Assembly (NCBI RefSeq): GCF_014656215.1
Contig: NZ_BNBZ01000011.1
Location: forward strand, 184,105 to 248,104
Origin: Streptomyces zaomyceticus
GTDB taxonomy: Bacteria; Actinomycetota; Actinomycetes; Streptomycetales; Streptomycetaceae
Reading direction: 5' to 3'
Length of the DNA: 64,000 nucleotides
Below, in pieces: positions 7,957-16,230 of the stretch. Position 1 is the first letter of the stretch; every line of letters starts with the position of its first letter. A program made the translations under genes and the position numbers. A model generated the notes under the pieces. The model ran no database searches. It was not told the origin of the DNA and saw only the letters and a program-made list of their open reading frames with translations.

Positions 7957-10080
7957 GTGTCCATGCTCCTGCTGAAACTGTCGGCGGAGGACCTGCTCAC
8001 TCTGAATTCGCGTCGCAGAATGGTTCCGCACCTTGCTGCCCGATGGCGACACTTCAGGGGCGCGGACGCCTCATTGTCGGAACGTTCCGCGTGGGCGGAA
8101 AGCCTGGTGAGCCTGGCGAACGACCTGGTCGCGGCGGAGCGCGGCAACGTGGAGATGATCGTCGAATGTGCCGCCACGCTCGACGAGGTGAACCGTTCCG
8201 AGAACCCACGCCTTATCGACGTCGTTCTGGTGGGCCGACACCCGGAACGCAACGTGCCGTCGGTCCAGTTGGTCGAGCTGAAGCGCTGGTCGACGGTGAC
8301 CAGGGTGGAGCAGGCCACGGCAGACCTGCTCTACGTGCCGGCCATGGACGAGGTGAAGCAGCACCCAGCACTGCAATTGCGCTCGTATTACGAGGCGTTC
8401 ACGAGTGACAGGGGCCCCTTCCGGCGCTCGGACTTCGAATGCGGAGGTTTCGCCTACCTGCACAACGCCGCGGATGATTCGGTTCGGCCCTTGATCGACG
8501 TGGATGCGCCGGCAGGTGCCTACGCCCGCGTGTACACGAGCGACCGGCGCGCACAATTGCTGTCCGACCTCCAGCGGCACTTCGCCGTTGAAGGCGCGGC
8601 CTCAGAGGCCGAGAGGATGCTGCAGAACATGGGGTTGCGCAACACCCCGCTGCTCGACGCGATGATCTGGTCCCGCGGGGCCGACACCGTCTTCACCCTC
8701 CGTGGGCGCCAGAAGGCAGTGGCCGACCAGGTCCTGGAATCGGCCGCCAAGGTCCTACCGGATCCCGAGCGTCCCACCTTGGTCCCGGACGAGCAACGGG
8801 TGATCTTCCTGGTGACCGGTGGCGCCGGAACGGGAAAGAGCGCGATCGGACTGCAGATCAAAGCGGAGCTGGAGGCACAAGGCCGCACGGTCAACTACGC
8901 CAGCGGCAGTAGGGCGTTCAACGGCGCGCTTCAAGAGCACGTCGGATACGGAGACCGGGAGTTCAGGGAGTCGTTCACGTACTTCAGCAATTTCGTCAGA
9001 CCACCGGAGCCACCCCTGGACGTGTTGATCTGCGATGAGGCACACCGACTTCGCGACCGCTCGACGAATCGATTCTGGAAGCCCGAGGACTGGGGCACGG
9101 GGCCGCAGGTGGACGAGCTCCTCGCCGCGTCGCGACTGACGGTCTTCTTCATGGATGAAGGGCAGTCGGTGAGGCCGAACGAGGTCGGTACCGTACAGCT
9201 GATCAAGGAGGCTGCTGCCCGACACGATGCCCGCCTTGTTGAGGTCGGGCTTCGCGAGCAGTTCCGCTGTGGCGGCAGCGACGCCTACCCCCGTTGGGTG
9301 CGCGCCGTGCTCGGTGTGACGGACGAGGAGACCGAGTGCTGGCGCCCGGACGGCCTGATGCACGTCGAAGTGGCGGACACCCCTGAGGAACTCGAACGGA
9401 TCATCCGTGCCGAAGCGCTGGCCGGTGCGTCTGCGCGCATGGTCGCCGGCTATTGCTGGCCTTGGACCAAGCCACTCGGCAAGGAGAGGCGGCTGGAGGC
9501 TGATGTGCGCATCGGCGACTGGCACCGGCCGTGGAACGCGGACAGCGACACCTTCTGCGCTGACGACGTGCCCCCGTCCAAGATATGGTCCGTGCACGAG
9601 AACGGCCTCGGCCAGATCGGTTGTGTCTATACAGCGCAGGGCCTCGAATGGGACTGGTGCGGCGTCATCATGGGCGAGGACATGGTGCGCCGAGACGGCC
9701 AATGGGTGTTCCGTCGGGGCAAGGAGCGCAAGGACGAGGAGTCCGACGCCAAGCGAGTGGCTCGCCCCGGCTCGTTCGACCCGAAGGTGAAGGCGGGCAG
9801 TGTCGACGACGAGGAATTCGCCCGACTCGTCCGCCACGCTTATCACGTGCTGATGACCCGGGCCAGCCGGGCAACAGTGCTCTATTCCACAGACGAGGAG
9901 ACCCGGACCTACCTCAAGGAACTCGTCGGGCCGGTCGAGATCCACGCATTGCGTCCTACATGGGAGAATCTGCCTGCGGAGGCGCGCAAGCCGCACCTGC
10001 CCCGGCCCAGCAGGGGAAGACGTGGCAAGAGGAATCGGAAGGCGCGCAAATCGCAGGGGCCCGATCTGACGCTGTTCTGA
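7957..10080 (+). CDS. PD-(D/E)xK nuclease / SF1 helicase (DUF2075), paralogue A
   Basis: A 707-residue fusion. The N-terminal nuclease domain (about 1-200) carries the PD-(D/E)xK signature: Asp in RLIDVVLVG, then the E-x-K in QLVELKRW near residues 107-109. The C-terminal DUF2075 helicase has Walker A GGAGTGKSAI (about 288), DEAH box LICDEAHRLRD (about 360), motif III FFMDEGQSV, LREQFRCGGSDAY, motif V YTAQGLEWDW and motif VI VLMTRAS. The C-terminus is basic (RGRRGKRNRKARKSQ). DUF2075 proteins with N-terminal nucleases occur in defence loci and probably unwind and cut foreign nucleic acid; the substrate is unknown. The GTG start has GGGGG nine bases upstream; the ATG at 7963 is an alternative. 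It is convergent with paralogue B. Confidence 0.82.
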   Translation: MSMLLLKLSAEDLLTLNSRRRMVPHLAARWRHFRGADASLSERSAWAESLVSLANDLVAAERGNVEMIVECAATLDEVNRSENPRLIDVVLVGRHPERNVPSVQLVELKRWSTVTRVEQATADLLYVPAMDEVKQHPALQLRSYYEAFTSDRGPFRRSDFECGGFAYLHNAADDSVRPLIDVDAPAGAYARVYTSDRRAQLLSDLQRHFAVEGAASEAERMLQNMGLRNTPLLDAMIWSRGADTVFTLRGRQKAVADQVLESAAKVLPDPERPTLVPDEQRVIFLVTGGAGTGKSAIGLQIKAELEAQGRTVNYASGSRAFNGALQEHVGYGDREFRESFTYFSNFVRPPEPPLDVLICDEAHRLRDRSTNRFWKPEDWGTGPQVDELLAASRLTVFFMDEGQSVRPNEVGTVQLIKEAAARHDARLVEVGLREQFRCGGSDAYPRWVRAVLGVTDEETECWRPDGLMHVEVADTPEELERIIRAEALAGASARMVAGYCWPWTKPLGKERRLEADVRIGDWHRPWNADSDTFCADDVPPSKIWSVHENGLGQIGCVYTAQGLEWDWCGVIMGEDMVRRDGQWVFRRGKERKDEESDAKRVARPGSFDPKVKAGSVDDEEFARLVRHAYHVLMTRASRATVLYSTDEETRTYLKELVGPVEIHALRPTWENLPAEARKPHLPRPSRGRRGKRNRKARKSQGPDLTLF

Positions 10081-10103
10081 ACGTGCTTTCGCGTTCGGTG
10101 TGA

Positions 10104-10128
10104 GTGGCGGGCTCACCGGGCCCGCCAC
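10104..10128. terminator. Terminator between nuclease-helicase A and the small membrane ORF
   Basis: A perfect 9-bp stem, GTGGCGGGC at 10104-10112 with GCCCGCCAC at 10120-10128, loop TCACCGG. It lies 24 bases after the stop codon of paralogue A and 9 bases beyond the stop of the minus-strand small ORF. Confidence 0.7.
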
Positions 10129-10137
10129 CCGCCCGCT

Positions 10138-10266
10138 CTAGAAGAGCAGACCCGCAATCGACAGCAAGGCCGTCACCACAAGATTGGTGACGACTCCGAC
10201 GGCGATCTCGATCAGGATCTCGCGGATCCGTTCACGACGCGCAGGCTTGTACTCGACCGAGGTCAT
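10138..10266 (-). CDS. Small single-pass membrane protein, 42 residues
   Basis: The product has a basic, charged N-terminal half (KPARRERIREIL) and a C-terminal hydrophobic stretch of about 25 residues (IAVGVVTNLVVTALLSIAGLLF), so it is a predicted membrane-anchored peptide. The chosen ATG has GGAG five bases upstream, which supports translation. An in-frame longer version up to 10371 lacks such a site and starts with Cys-rich residues of no recognised family. It sits between the two convergent nuclease-helicases, outside both. It resembles no family I can name. It could be a toxin-like membrane effector or a spurious ORF. Confidence 0.45.
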   Translation of the reverse strand: MTSVEYKPARRERIREILIEIAVGVVTNLVVTALLSIAGLLF

Positions 10267-10533
10267 GGCCGCTCCAATGCAGTGAGATCGGAATGGCAGG
10301 GGGACGCCCTGCGGGCATCCACGCTCGCGTCGTGTGTCGCCACACGACGGGCACAACCATTCGTCGTTCACGGGTCATTGGGGCAGGCGTACCGACCCTT
10401 GCCTCGTACCCTCCGGGAAGGTGCGCAGCGCGATCATGCTATCTCGCGGCCTGGCCCGCGCGTCGTGGTTTTCGCAGTGCTCCAGTGGCCGAGAGCGCCC
10501 TGATTTCCGCGGCGCCTCGAAGGCGGTTGGTGC

Positions 10534-12405
10534 TCAAGGCGTCGGAGGGATCAGCGTGCGGAGCTTCTCGCGGGTCTCGGGGTCCGTCGAATAGACGACC
10601 GTCCCGATCATGCCCCGGGTGAGAAGCACCTTGTACGTATTGCGCACGAGGCGATCCACGTCGTCGTCCGATGTCGCCTTCGTGAACGAGGGATCCTTCG
10701 ACGCTGTGCGGTCCACCACCCAGCGGTCGGTCCGCCAGACGAGGTCCGGGCCCATGATGACACCCGACCAGTCGTACTCGAAGCCTTGCGCGGTGTACAC
10801 ACATCCGACCTGCCCGAACCCCTCGGGGGCGGTGGCCCACAGTGGCGCCGGCGGTGCGCCGAGCAGGGCTCGGTCACCGTAGAGGTTCCATGGCCTCGCC
10901 CAGTCACCGATGACCACGTCGGTGGGCAATGCGTTCATACTGGAAGTGATCTTCGTCGTCCACTTCCAGCAGTAGCCCGCGGACATGCGGGCGCCGTAGC
11001 CCTGCGCCCGTTGAGCGGCCAGGAAGTCTTCGAGCTCCTGCGGGGTGTCGACGGTCATCAAACGGACTTTGTCGTCGGGCTCCCACACGGTGGGAGCCCG
11101 ACCTTCGAGCCCCAGAAGGTCAACGACCCACCGCAGGTATGCGTCGCTGCCACCGCATCGGAACTGACTGTCCAGTTCCACCACGGTGCATGCGAGCCCC
11201 AATGCGGCGGCTGCTTCCCGAATCTGCTCCTCCGTCCCCATCTCGCCCGGTCGGACCACTTGGTGCTGGTCCAGCAGGAAGACCGGAACCCGAGCCGCTG
11301 CCATCAGCTCCGCCACCTGCGGTCGGCCCGTGCGGAGCGTCGCCTTCGTGTAGCGGTTGGCGGAGGTCTTGCGCAAGCGGTGGGCCTCGTCGCAGACAAG
11401 GACGTCGAGATCGTTGGGCTCAGCCTCCATGAAGCTGTTGAAATAGCGGAAGAGCCGCTGCACTTCGGGCTTGCGGGTGCCGGCGATCTTGCGCATCGTC
11501 TTGGTGAACGACTGCGAGCCGGTGGCGTGCAGGGCGGGCACCCCGCGCCGGTAGAGGTCTCCGAGGAGAGACAAGGCGATCACACTCTTGCCGGAGCCCG
11601 GCCCCCCGGTCACCACAACGACCTGTTTGTGATCCGCTTGTCGCGCCCGCCGCACCGCGGCCATGACCGTCTCGTAGGCGAGCCGCTGTTCATCGAGCAG
11701 GACGAACTGTTCCCGGTCGCGCACCTCTGCGGCAGCAACGGCCATCAGCTGCCTCGACGGCCGGACCTTGGCCTGCAGCAAGGCATCGGCCGCATCCGCA
11801 CCGGGCTTCGCGGCCAGACGCGAACGCAGGTAGCTCAGGAAGGCGCCACGCTGATCACCCGTGAACATCCGGCCGCGATCGTCTTCTGCGACATGGCGCA
11901 GGCCCGCCACTTTGGACTCCGCCGCGTTGTGCAGGTATGCCACGCCGACGACCGACTCCGGATTGTTCTCCAGAGCCCCATTGAACGAGACCAGGTAGTC
12001 GCAGTAGCCGCGCACCTGCTCGATCGGGTTGAGGATCGGATGGTCGTAGGCGTCGATATGGCAGAGCAGCGGATCCTCCGGCTCGGGGTGGGCTTCGCTC
12101 CACTGCTTCAGTTCGACCACCACGTACGACGCCTCACCGGTGGCCGGATGCACGCCGGCCAGTATCACGTCAGCGCGCTTGCTGGTCAGCGGCAGCCCGT
12201 ACTCCAGCAGCATCTCCACTTCGCCGAGCCCGGCTTCCACGAGCACGTTGGTGAGTGCCGGGATGCTGCGCTCCCAAGCCCGGACCTCCGCCGGCTGGGG
12301 CCGGTGACGGTGCTGGTGCAGGAAGTTCTCCGTCAGGAGCCGCGCCAATCGGCCCTCGACGTGGGTGCGGGTGGCCAGTGACGCCGCAGACTCACGGAAC
12401 AGCAA
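10534..12405 (-). CDS. PD-(D/E)xK nuclease / SF1 helicase (DUF2075), paralogue B
   Basis: A 623-residue paralogue of the gene at 7957 with the same layout. The nuclease signature is Asp in RADVILAGVHP and E-x-K in VVVELKQW (about residue 95). Helicase motifs are Walker A GGPGSGKSVIAL (about 265), LVCDEAHRLRK (about 338), FLLDQHQVVRPGEMG, DSQFRCGGSDAYLRWV, YTAQGFEYDWSG and VLLTRGMIGTVVYSTD. The start is uncertain. The open frame reaches an ATG at 12465, but that would place the conserved leader hairpin inside the coding region. A TTG at 12405 has GGGGG seven bases upstream and aligns with the start of paralogue A, so it is preferred. The two proteins are clearly diverged, so this is not a recent duplication. 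Confidence 0.8.
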   Translation of the reverse strand: MLFRESAASLATRTHVEGRLARLLTENFLHQHRHRPQPAEVRAWERSIPALTNVLVEAGLGEVEMLLEYGLPLTSKRADVILAGVHPATGEASYVVVELKQWSEAHPEPEDPLLCHIDAYDHPILNPIEQVRGYCDYLVSFNGALENNPESVVGVAYLHNAAESKVAGLRHVAEDDRGRMFTGDQRGAFLSYLRSRLAAKPGADAADALLQAKVRPSRQLMAVAAAEVRDREQFVLLDEQRLAYETVMAAVRRARQADHKQVVVVTGGPGSGKSVIALSLLGDLYRRGVPALHATGSQSFTKTMRKIAGTRKPEVQRLFRYFNSFMEAEPNDLDVLVCDEAHRLRKTSANRYTKATLRTGRPQVAELMAAARVPVFLLDQHQVVRPGEMGTEEQIREAAAALGLACTVVELDSQFRCGGSDAYLRWVVDLLGLEGRAPTVWEPDDKVRLMTVDTPQELEDFLAAQRAQGYGARMSAGYCWKWTTKITSSMNALPTDVVIGDWARPWNLYGDRALLGAPPAPLWATAPEGFGQVGCVYTAQGFEYDWSGVIMGPDLVWRTDRWVVDRTASKDPSFTKATSDDDVDRLVRNTYKVLLTRGMIGTVVYSTDPETREKLRTLIPPTP

Positions 12406-12412
12406 GAGAATG

Positions 12413-12449
12413 CCCCCAGGCAGCACGAAGTCGCTCGTGCGGGTGGGGG
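12413..12449 (-). promoter_or_regulatory. Shine-Dalgarno-sequestering hairpin, leader of nuclease-helicase B
   Basis: Read on the minus strand: CCCCCA (12449-12444), then GCACGA (12440-12435), a 6-base loop, TCGTGC (12428-12423), a 4-base bulge, and TGGGGG (12418-12413). It shares 25 identical bases with the leader of paralogue A (12434-12458 against 7905-7929). The right half differs in sequence but keeps both stems. TGGGGG is seven bases from the proposed TTG start. Confidence 0.62.
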
Positions 12450-12510
12450 CATGTCCTGGTTCCACGAATGCGGAGCGGAAGCCTGTCGGGCCGCTGAGTC
12501 TGTCGCGGCC

Positions 12511-12516
12511 ATTCTA
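12511..12516 (-). promoter_or_regulatory. Possible -10 box of nuclease-helicase B
   Basis: TAGAAT on the minus strand, inside the 8-base palindrome TTCTAGAA (12512-12519). It lies about 60 bases upstream of the leader hairpin. No clear -35 element is seen at the right spacing. Confidence 0.35.
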
Positions 12517-12551
12517 GAACAGGCAGCGGATCAAGAGCCTGGCCTCACGTT

Positions 12552-14765
12552 TCAACGGGTGGACGCGGTGTGGAACCGTACGGTGTCGTGCAAGGCCGCT
12601 CGCGCGCCGTCGAAGTCGGCCAGTCGCGCGGCAACGGTGGCCACCGCGAGACGCTGGGGGAGCGCTGCTGAGAACTTCAGGCCGTGTACGGCTCGGTGAT
12701 CGACATCAGGCAACACCAGCGCGTTTCCGCCGTCGGCATCCGCACGCGCCACTCGCCACATGTCGGCTGTCAGGTCTTCCCTCAGCCGCACGTAGCAGTC
12801 CGTCGGTCGTTGAACGGGATCACTGATCGACGGAAGGGTGGCGGCCAGTGTCGCGTTCGCTCGGTAGCCGGCCCACGTCCACCAACGCACATCCGTTCCC
12901 AGGCGGGTGATCAGGGAGCCGTCAGCATCCGTGATCTGTGGAGCATCTTCCTCACGCCACTCGGTCAGGCACGCCTCGGCCCGACGGGTCAGAGAAACCA
13001 GGGGGTCTGCTCCGAGAAGTACGTCGCGCATCGAGCGGGTCAAGGCGTACGAGAGACCGGCGAGGGAACCGCCCGTCCATTTGGCGACGCCACCACCGTC
13101 GGCCGGCTCGACGAAGGCCCGCTTGCGCCCCCAGTCGATGAAGGTCACTTGCCAGCTGCGTCCGCCGAGCAGCAACCGGCGCGGGCCCGGCCGCTCTTCC
13201 GTCAGCACGGAAGGGTCCGTCTGCCCGATCTCGGTACGACCGGACAGAACCGTGAACTGCGGGGGAGCGGTGAAGGAAGCGGTCAATTCGATGAAGTGAC
13301 GCCGGCCGAAGCGTCGCTCCGCCTCGGGGCCGATGAAGAGCATGCTGGCGTCCTCGTCGAGGAACCCCTCGTTCACCAGGTGTCGCAGGATGGGAGCCGC
13401 TGACCGGTCGAACGGGGCCAGCCCGTTCCACATTCCTTGCCATGTCTGGTCACCGATGCGGTGCTGCTGGAGCGTGGCAGCGAGCAGCTGCTGCGCCACG
13501 AGGTGGCGAGGTTCTGGAGGCGGTGTTACCGGTTCGACCCAGCCGCGGCCCCAGAGCAGCAGGAGAGCGGCGGCTTGCAGCAGGGTGTCCTTGCCGGTGG
13601 CGAGGAACAGACAGTTGCGAGTGGTCCCCGAGCGCCTGCCGGTACGGCCGATGCGCTGGAGGAACGATGCCACGGTGCGGGGCGAGTCGATCTGGATGAC
13701 GCGGTCCAGGTCGCCCACGTCGATGCCCAGTTCCAGTGTGGAGGTGGAGACGATGACACAGTCTCGTGCCTCTGCGAAGGCCTGTTCCGACCTGGCTCTT
13801 TCGTCGGCCGAGAGCGAGGCGTGCGAGAGGAACACCGTCACTTCGCGCGCCCGCAGGGCGGCTCCCAGCTCCTCCACCTGTCGTCTGGACTCGCAGAACA
13901 CCAGCCGCTTCTCTCCGCGGTGCAAGGCGGCGATCAGCTTGGACGCGTTGTCGAGCGACCCTACGTAGTCCAGCTCCACGTCGCCTGGAGGCCGGAGGTT
14001 CCCGGTCGTGGGGGCGGCGGTCGGGGCGGCATCCGGGGTGAGGGTGAGGTCGGGGGCTACGACCCGCCCCGGGCGGTTGCCTGCACCGGAACCTTGGAGC
14101 CAGGTGAGGAGCTGTTGAGGGTTCCCGACGGTTGCAGACAGACCGACCCGCTGGATGGGGCGTCCCGTGACCTGCTCCAGACGTTCCAGAACCGCGAGCA
14201 GATGCCAGCCTCGGTCGTCGCCCGCGAACGCGTGCACCTCGTCCACCACGACTGCCCGGACCCCGCCCAGGAGGTGCGCGTGGTCGGTCTTGACTCCGAT
14301 GAGCATGGCCTCAAGGGACTCAGGAGTGGTGAGGAGGATGTCGGGTGTGTCCGTACGGATGCGCCTGCGCTGAGACTCCTTCGTGTCTCCGTGCCACAGC
14401 TCGGCTCGGCGGCCGAGCCACTGAGCGTAGGAGTCGACGCGGACGACCAGGTTGTTGAGGAGTGCTTTGAGCGGGCACAGGTAGAGAACGGACGTTCCGG
14501 ACCAGCGCTCGTGGGACATGGCCGACAGGATGGGCAGGCATGCTGCCTCGGTTTTGCCGCCCGCAGTGGGCGCGAGCAGTACGGCGTCCTCGCCGTCCAT
14601 GAGTGGGTCGATCGAGGCGCGTTGCAGAGGCCGGAGGTCGGGCCAGCCGAGCGTGTTCACGACATGGTGGAGGATGACGGGGTCGAGTCGGTCGACGGGG
14701 TCCGTGCCTACTCGACGGGCGCCGGCATGGGCGGACCCTCCACCCGCTTCGTCTCCACTCATCAC
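12552..14765 (-). CDS. brxHI: BREX-2 associated DEAD/DEAH helicase BrxHI
   Basis: A 737-residue superfamily 2 helicase of the Lhr-like type used in type 2 BREX. Motifs in order: Q-motif region LRPLQRASI, Walker A APTAGGKTEAA (about 78), VVDEVHAF (DEVH, about 170), GLSATVGNP (about 210), VFCESRRQVEEL, SHASLSADERA, and motifs V/VI STLELGIDVGDLDRVIQID and FLQRIGRTGRRSG. The C-terminal half is the Lhr-type extension. The first possible start is a GTG overlapping the brxD stop; an ATG follows immediately (TGATG). The two are therefore translationally coupled, as in other type 2 BREX loci. Confidence 0.88.
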   Translation of the reverse strand: MMSGDEAGGGSAHAGARRVGTDPVDRLDPVILHHVVNTLGWPDLRPLQRASIDPLMDGEDAVLLAPTAGGKTEAACLPILSAMSHERWSGTSVLYLCPLKALLNNLVVRVDSYAQWLGRRAELWHGDTKESQRRRIRTDTPDILLTTPESLEAMLIGVKTDHAHLLGGVRAVVVDEVHAFAGDDRGWHLLAVLERLEQVTGRPIQRVGLSATVGNPQQLLTWLQGSGAGNRPGRVVAPDLTLTPDAAPTAAPTTGNLRPPGDVELDYVGSLDNASKLIAALHRGEKRLVFCESRRQVEELGAALRAREVTVFLSHASLSADERARSEQAFAEARDCVIVSTSTLELGIDVGDLDRVIQIDSPRTVASFLQRIGRTGRRSGTTRNCLFLATGKDTLLQAAALLLLWGRGWVEPVTPPPEPRHLVAQQLLAATLQQHRIGDQTWQGMWNGLAPFDRSAAPILRHLVNEGFLDEDASMLFIGPEAERRFGRRHFIELTASFTAPPQFTVLSGRTEIGQTDPSVLTEERPGPRRLLLGGRSWQVTFIDWGRKRAFVEPADGGGVAKWTGGSLAGLSYALTRSMRDVLLGADPLVSLTRRAEACLTEWREEDAPQITDADGSLITRLGTDVRWWTWAGYRANATLAATLPSISDPVQRPTDCYVRLREDLTADMWRVARADADGGNALVLPDVDHRAVHGLKFSAALPQRLAVATVAARLADFDGARAALHDTVRFHTASTR

Positions 14766-16096
14766 ACGTCCAGGTCGATGTCGTCGGCCGAGCCGGATGC
14801 CGCGTGATTGCGCTCCACGTCCGTGAGCTCGTTGCTCGTCACAGTCAGTCGGTAGTGCTGACGAGGGTCGAAGTCCTCGAACTGGTCGACACGGTCCAGG
14901 ACGTCACCGACCAGCTTCTTGAGGAACAGCCGCGGCGCCACACCTGCCTTCCCCCCGAGGGCACCGCCCACCGCGCGGGCGAGGTCGGCAACGTACGCAT
15001 CGTCGACGAGTGACTTCACGCGTTCTGGCGAAGCGGCACCTTCCGCGTAGAGGTCGCGAATGGTCACTCCGAGGCCGACCAGTGACTCCTGTGTGAAGCC
15101 CGGCAGCCGCACTTGCACCGCACGTGGGTTGTCGAAGCGCGGGTCGGTGGTGAAATCGGTGGCGAGGCGCTGGGCGAGAGGAGCAAGCCGCTGAACTCCC
15201 TGCTGGCCGTCGTAGAACGCCGGTGTTCCGGTGATCAGGAGATAGAGCCCGGGGAACCGGCCGGAGTGCACCTCGTCGATGAGCTGTCGAAGGGCGTTCA
15301 ACGCCTTGTCCCGCGCATCCGAACGGACGCGCTGCAGCGTCTCGACCTCGTCGAGGACGACGAACAGGCCGTTGTGCCCGGAGTCGCGCAGTACGGTCAG
15401 GAGGCCTTGCAGAAAGCCGAAGGCCCCGAAGTGATCGAGGTCCCCGCGGACTCCGGCGGAGCGTCGGGCTGCCGCTGCCACGTGTGGCTGGCCGCCGAGC
15501 CACGCCAGGACGGCCGCTGCCGTCGCCTCGTCGCCCCCGGCGAGGGCTGACTTGTAGCCGCGCAGTGCCGTGGCGAACGACGGCGCGTGCCGGGACACCT
15601 CGGTCAATCGTGCCGTCAGTAGCTTCTCCACCGCCTGCGGGAGATCTTCCTCCTCCGCGCCGTCCGCGAGGGCATCCTCTTCCAGGGTGTAGAACCATGC
15701 GTCCACGACCGGCCGGAGCGCGCTCGGGGGGAAGCTCGCGGTGGTCAGCCGCTCGGTGAGGCGCCGGTAGACGGTCTCCAGCTTGTGGAGGGGGGTCTCC
15801 GTCTCGGAGATCTGAATCTCCGCCAACGCGAAGCCCCTCCGCTTTGCCCGTTCACCCAGCCACCGGGTGAAGAAGGTCTTGCCCGACCCGTACTCACCTC
15901 GGACGGCCTTGAACACCGACGAACCGGAGGCGACCGTGTCGAGCTCGGCATCGAGTGCTGCCTCGAACCGGTCCAGGCCGGTAGCCAGGAGGTCGAGCCC
16001 GCTTTCGGGGACGGCGCCGCGACGCAGGGCGTCGATCACCGCACGGCGACGCGCCGCACTGGCCGGGGAGGGACGGGAGGAAGCAGCGGTACTCAC
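14762..16096 (-). CDS. brxD: BREX-2 ATP-binding protein BrxD
   Basis: A 444-residue AAA-type ATPase. Walker A RGEYGSGKTFFTRWL lies near residue 68 and Walker B GLFVVLDEVETLQRV near 245. TGTPAFYDGQQGVQRL and the C-terminal EDFDPRQHYRLTVT are typical of the BREX ATP-binding family (DUF2791). It heads a two-gene unit with brxHI. GTG start, weak ribosome-binding site. It is divergent from the DUF262 gene over a 134-base spacer. In canonical type 2 BREX, brxD and brxHI follow pglZ; here a foreign gene pair separates them from pglZ. Confidence 0.87.
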   Translation of the reverse strand: MSTAASSRPSPASAARRRAVIDALRRGAVPESGLDLLATGLDRFEAALDAELDTVASGSSVFKAVRGEYGSGKTFFTRWLGERAKRRGFALAEIQISETETPLHKLETVYRRLTERLTTASFPPSALRPVVDAWFYTLEEDALADGAEEEDLPQAVEKLLTARLTEVSRHAPSFATALRGYKSALAGGDEATAAAVLAWLGGQPHVAAAARRSAGVRGDLDHFGAFGFLQGLLTVLRDSGHNGLFVVLDEVETLQRVRSDARDKALNALRQLIDEVHSGRFPGLYLLITGTPAFYDGQQGVQRLAPLAQRLATDFTTDPRFDNPRAVQVRLPGFTQESLVGLGVTIRDLYAEGAASPERVKSLVDDAYVADLARAVGGALGGKAGVAPRLFLKKLVGDVLDRVDQFEDFDPRQHYRLTVTSNELTDVERNHAASGSADDIDLDV

Positions 16097-16165
16097 GTCA
16101 CCAGTGTCCCATTCCAGTGGCGCCGGGCGGTTGGCCGAAGTCGACTGTTGGTGCAGCCGACCTCG

Positions 16166-16195
16166 TTGACCTCTGTGTCGCGTGATTGGTCTAAT
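16166..16195 (+). promoter_or_regulatory. Housekeeping-type promoter for the DUF262/CBS-HEPN pair
   Basis: TTGACC at 16166-16171 and TCTAAT at 16190-16195 are separated by 18 bases, a good match to the Streptomyces principal sigma factor. The predicted start point is near 16202, about 30-45 bases before the DUF262 start. The pair therefore seems to have its own expression, independent of the BREX operons. Confidence 0.6.
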
Positions 16196-16230
16196 CGCCG
16201 CTCGCGTGAAGAACGCGCAGCACTGCGAGG

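Noticed and set aside
7554..8318. Minus-strand open frame at the left end of the island, considered as an integrase or excisionase remnant
   Set aside because: The translation shows no tyrosine or serine recombinase motifs and overlaps the N-terminus of the nuclease-helicase.
7911..8408. ATG at 7911 as the start of a separate protein (MPPPARV...)
   Set aside because: It is in a different frame from the nuclease-helicase, is Pro/Arg-rich without domains, and the ATG lies at the base of the conserved leader hairpin.
12406..12465. ATG at 12465 as the start of nuclease-helicase B
   Set aside because: It would place the conserved hairpin within coding sequence and add residues with no counterpart in paralogue A. 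The TTG at 12405 fits the spacing better, though the ATG cannot be excluded.
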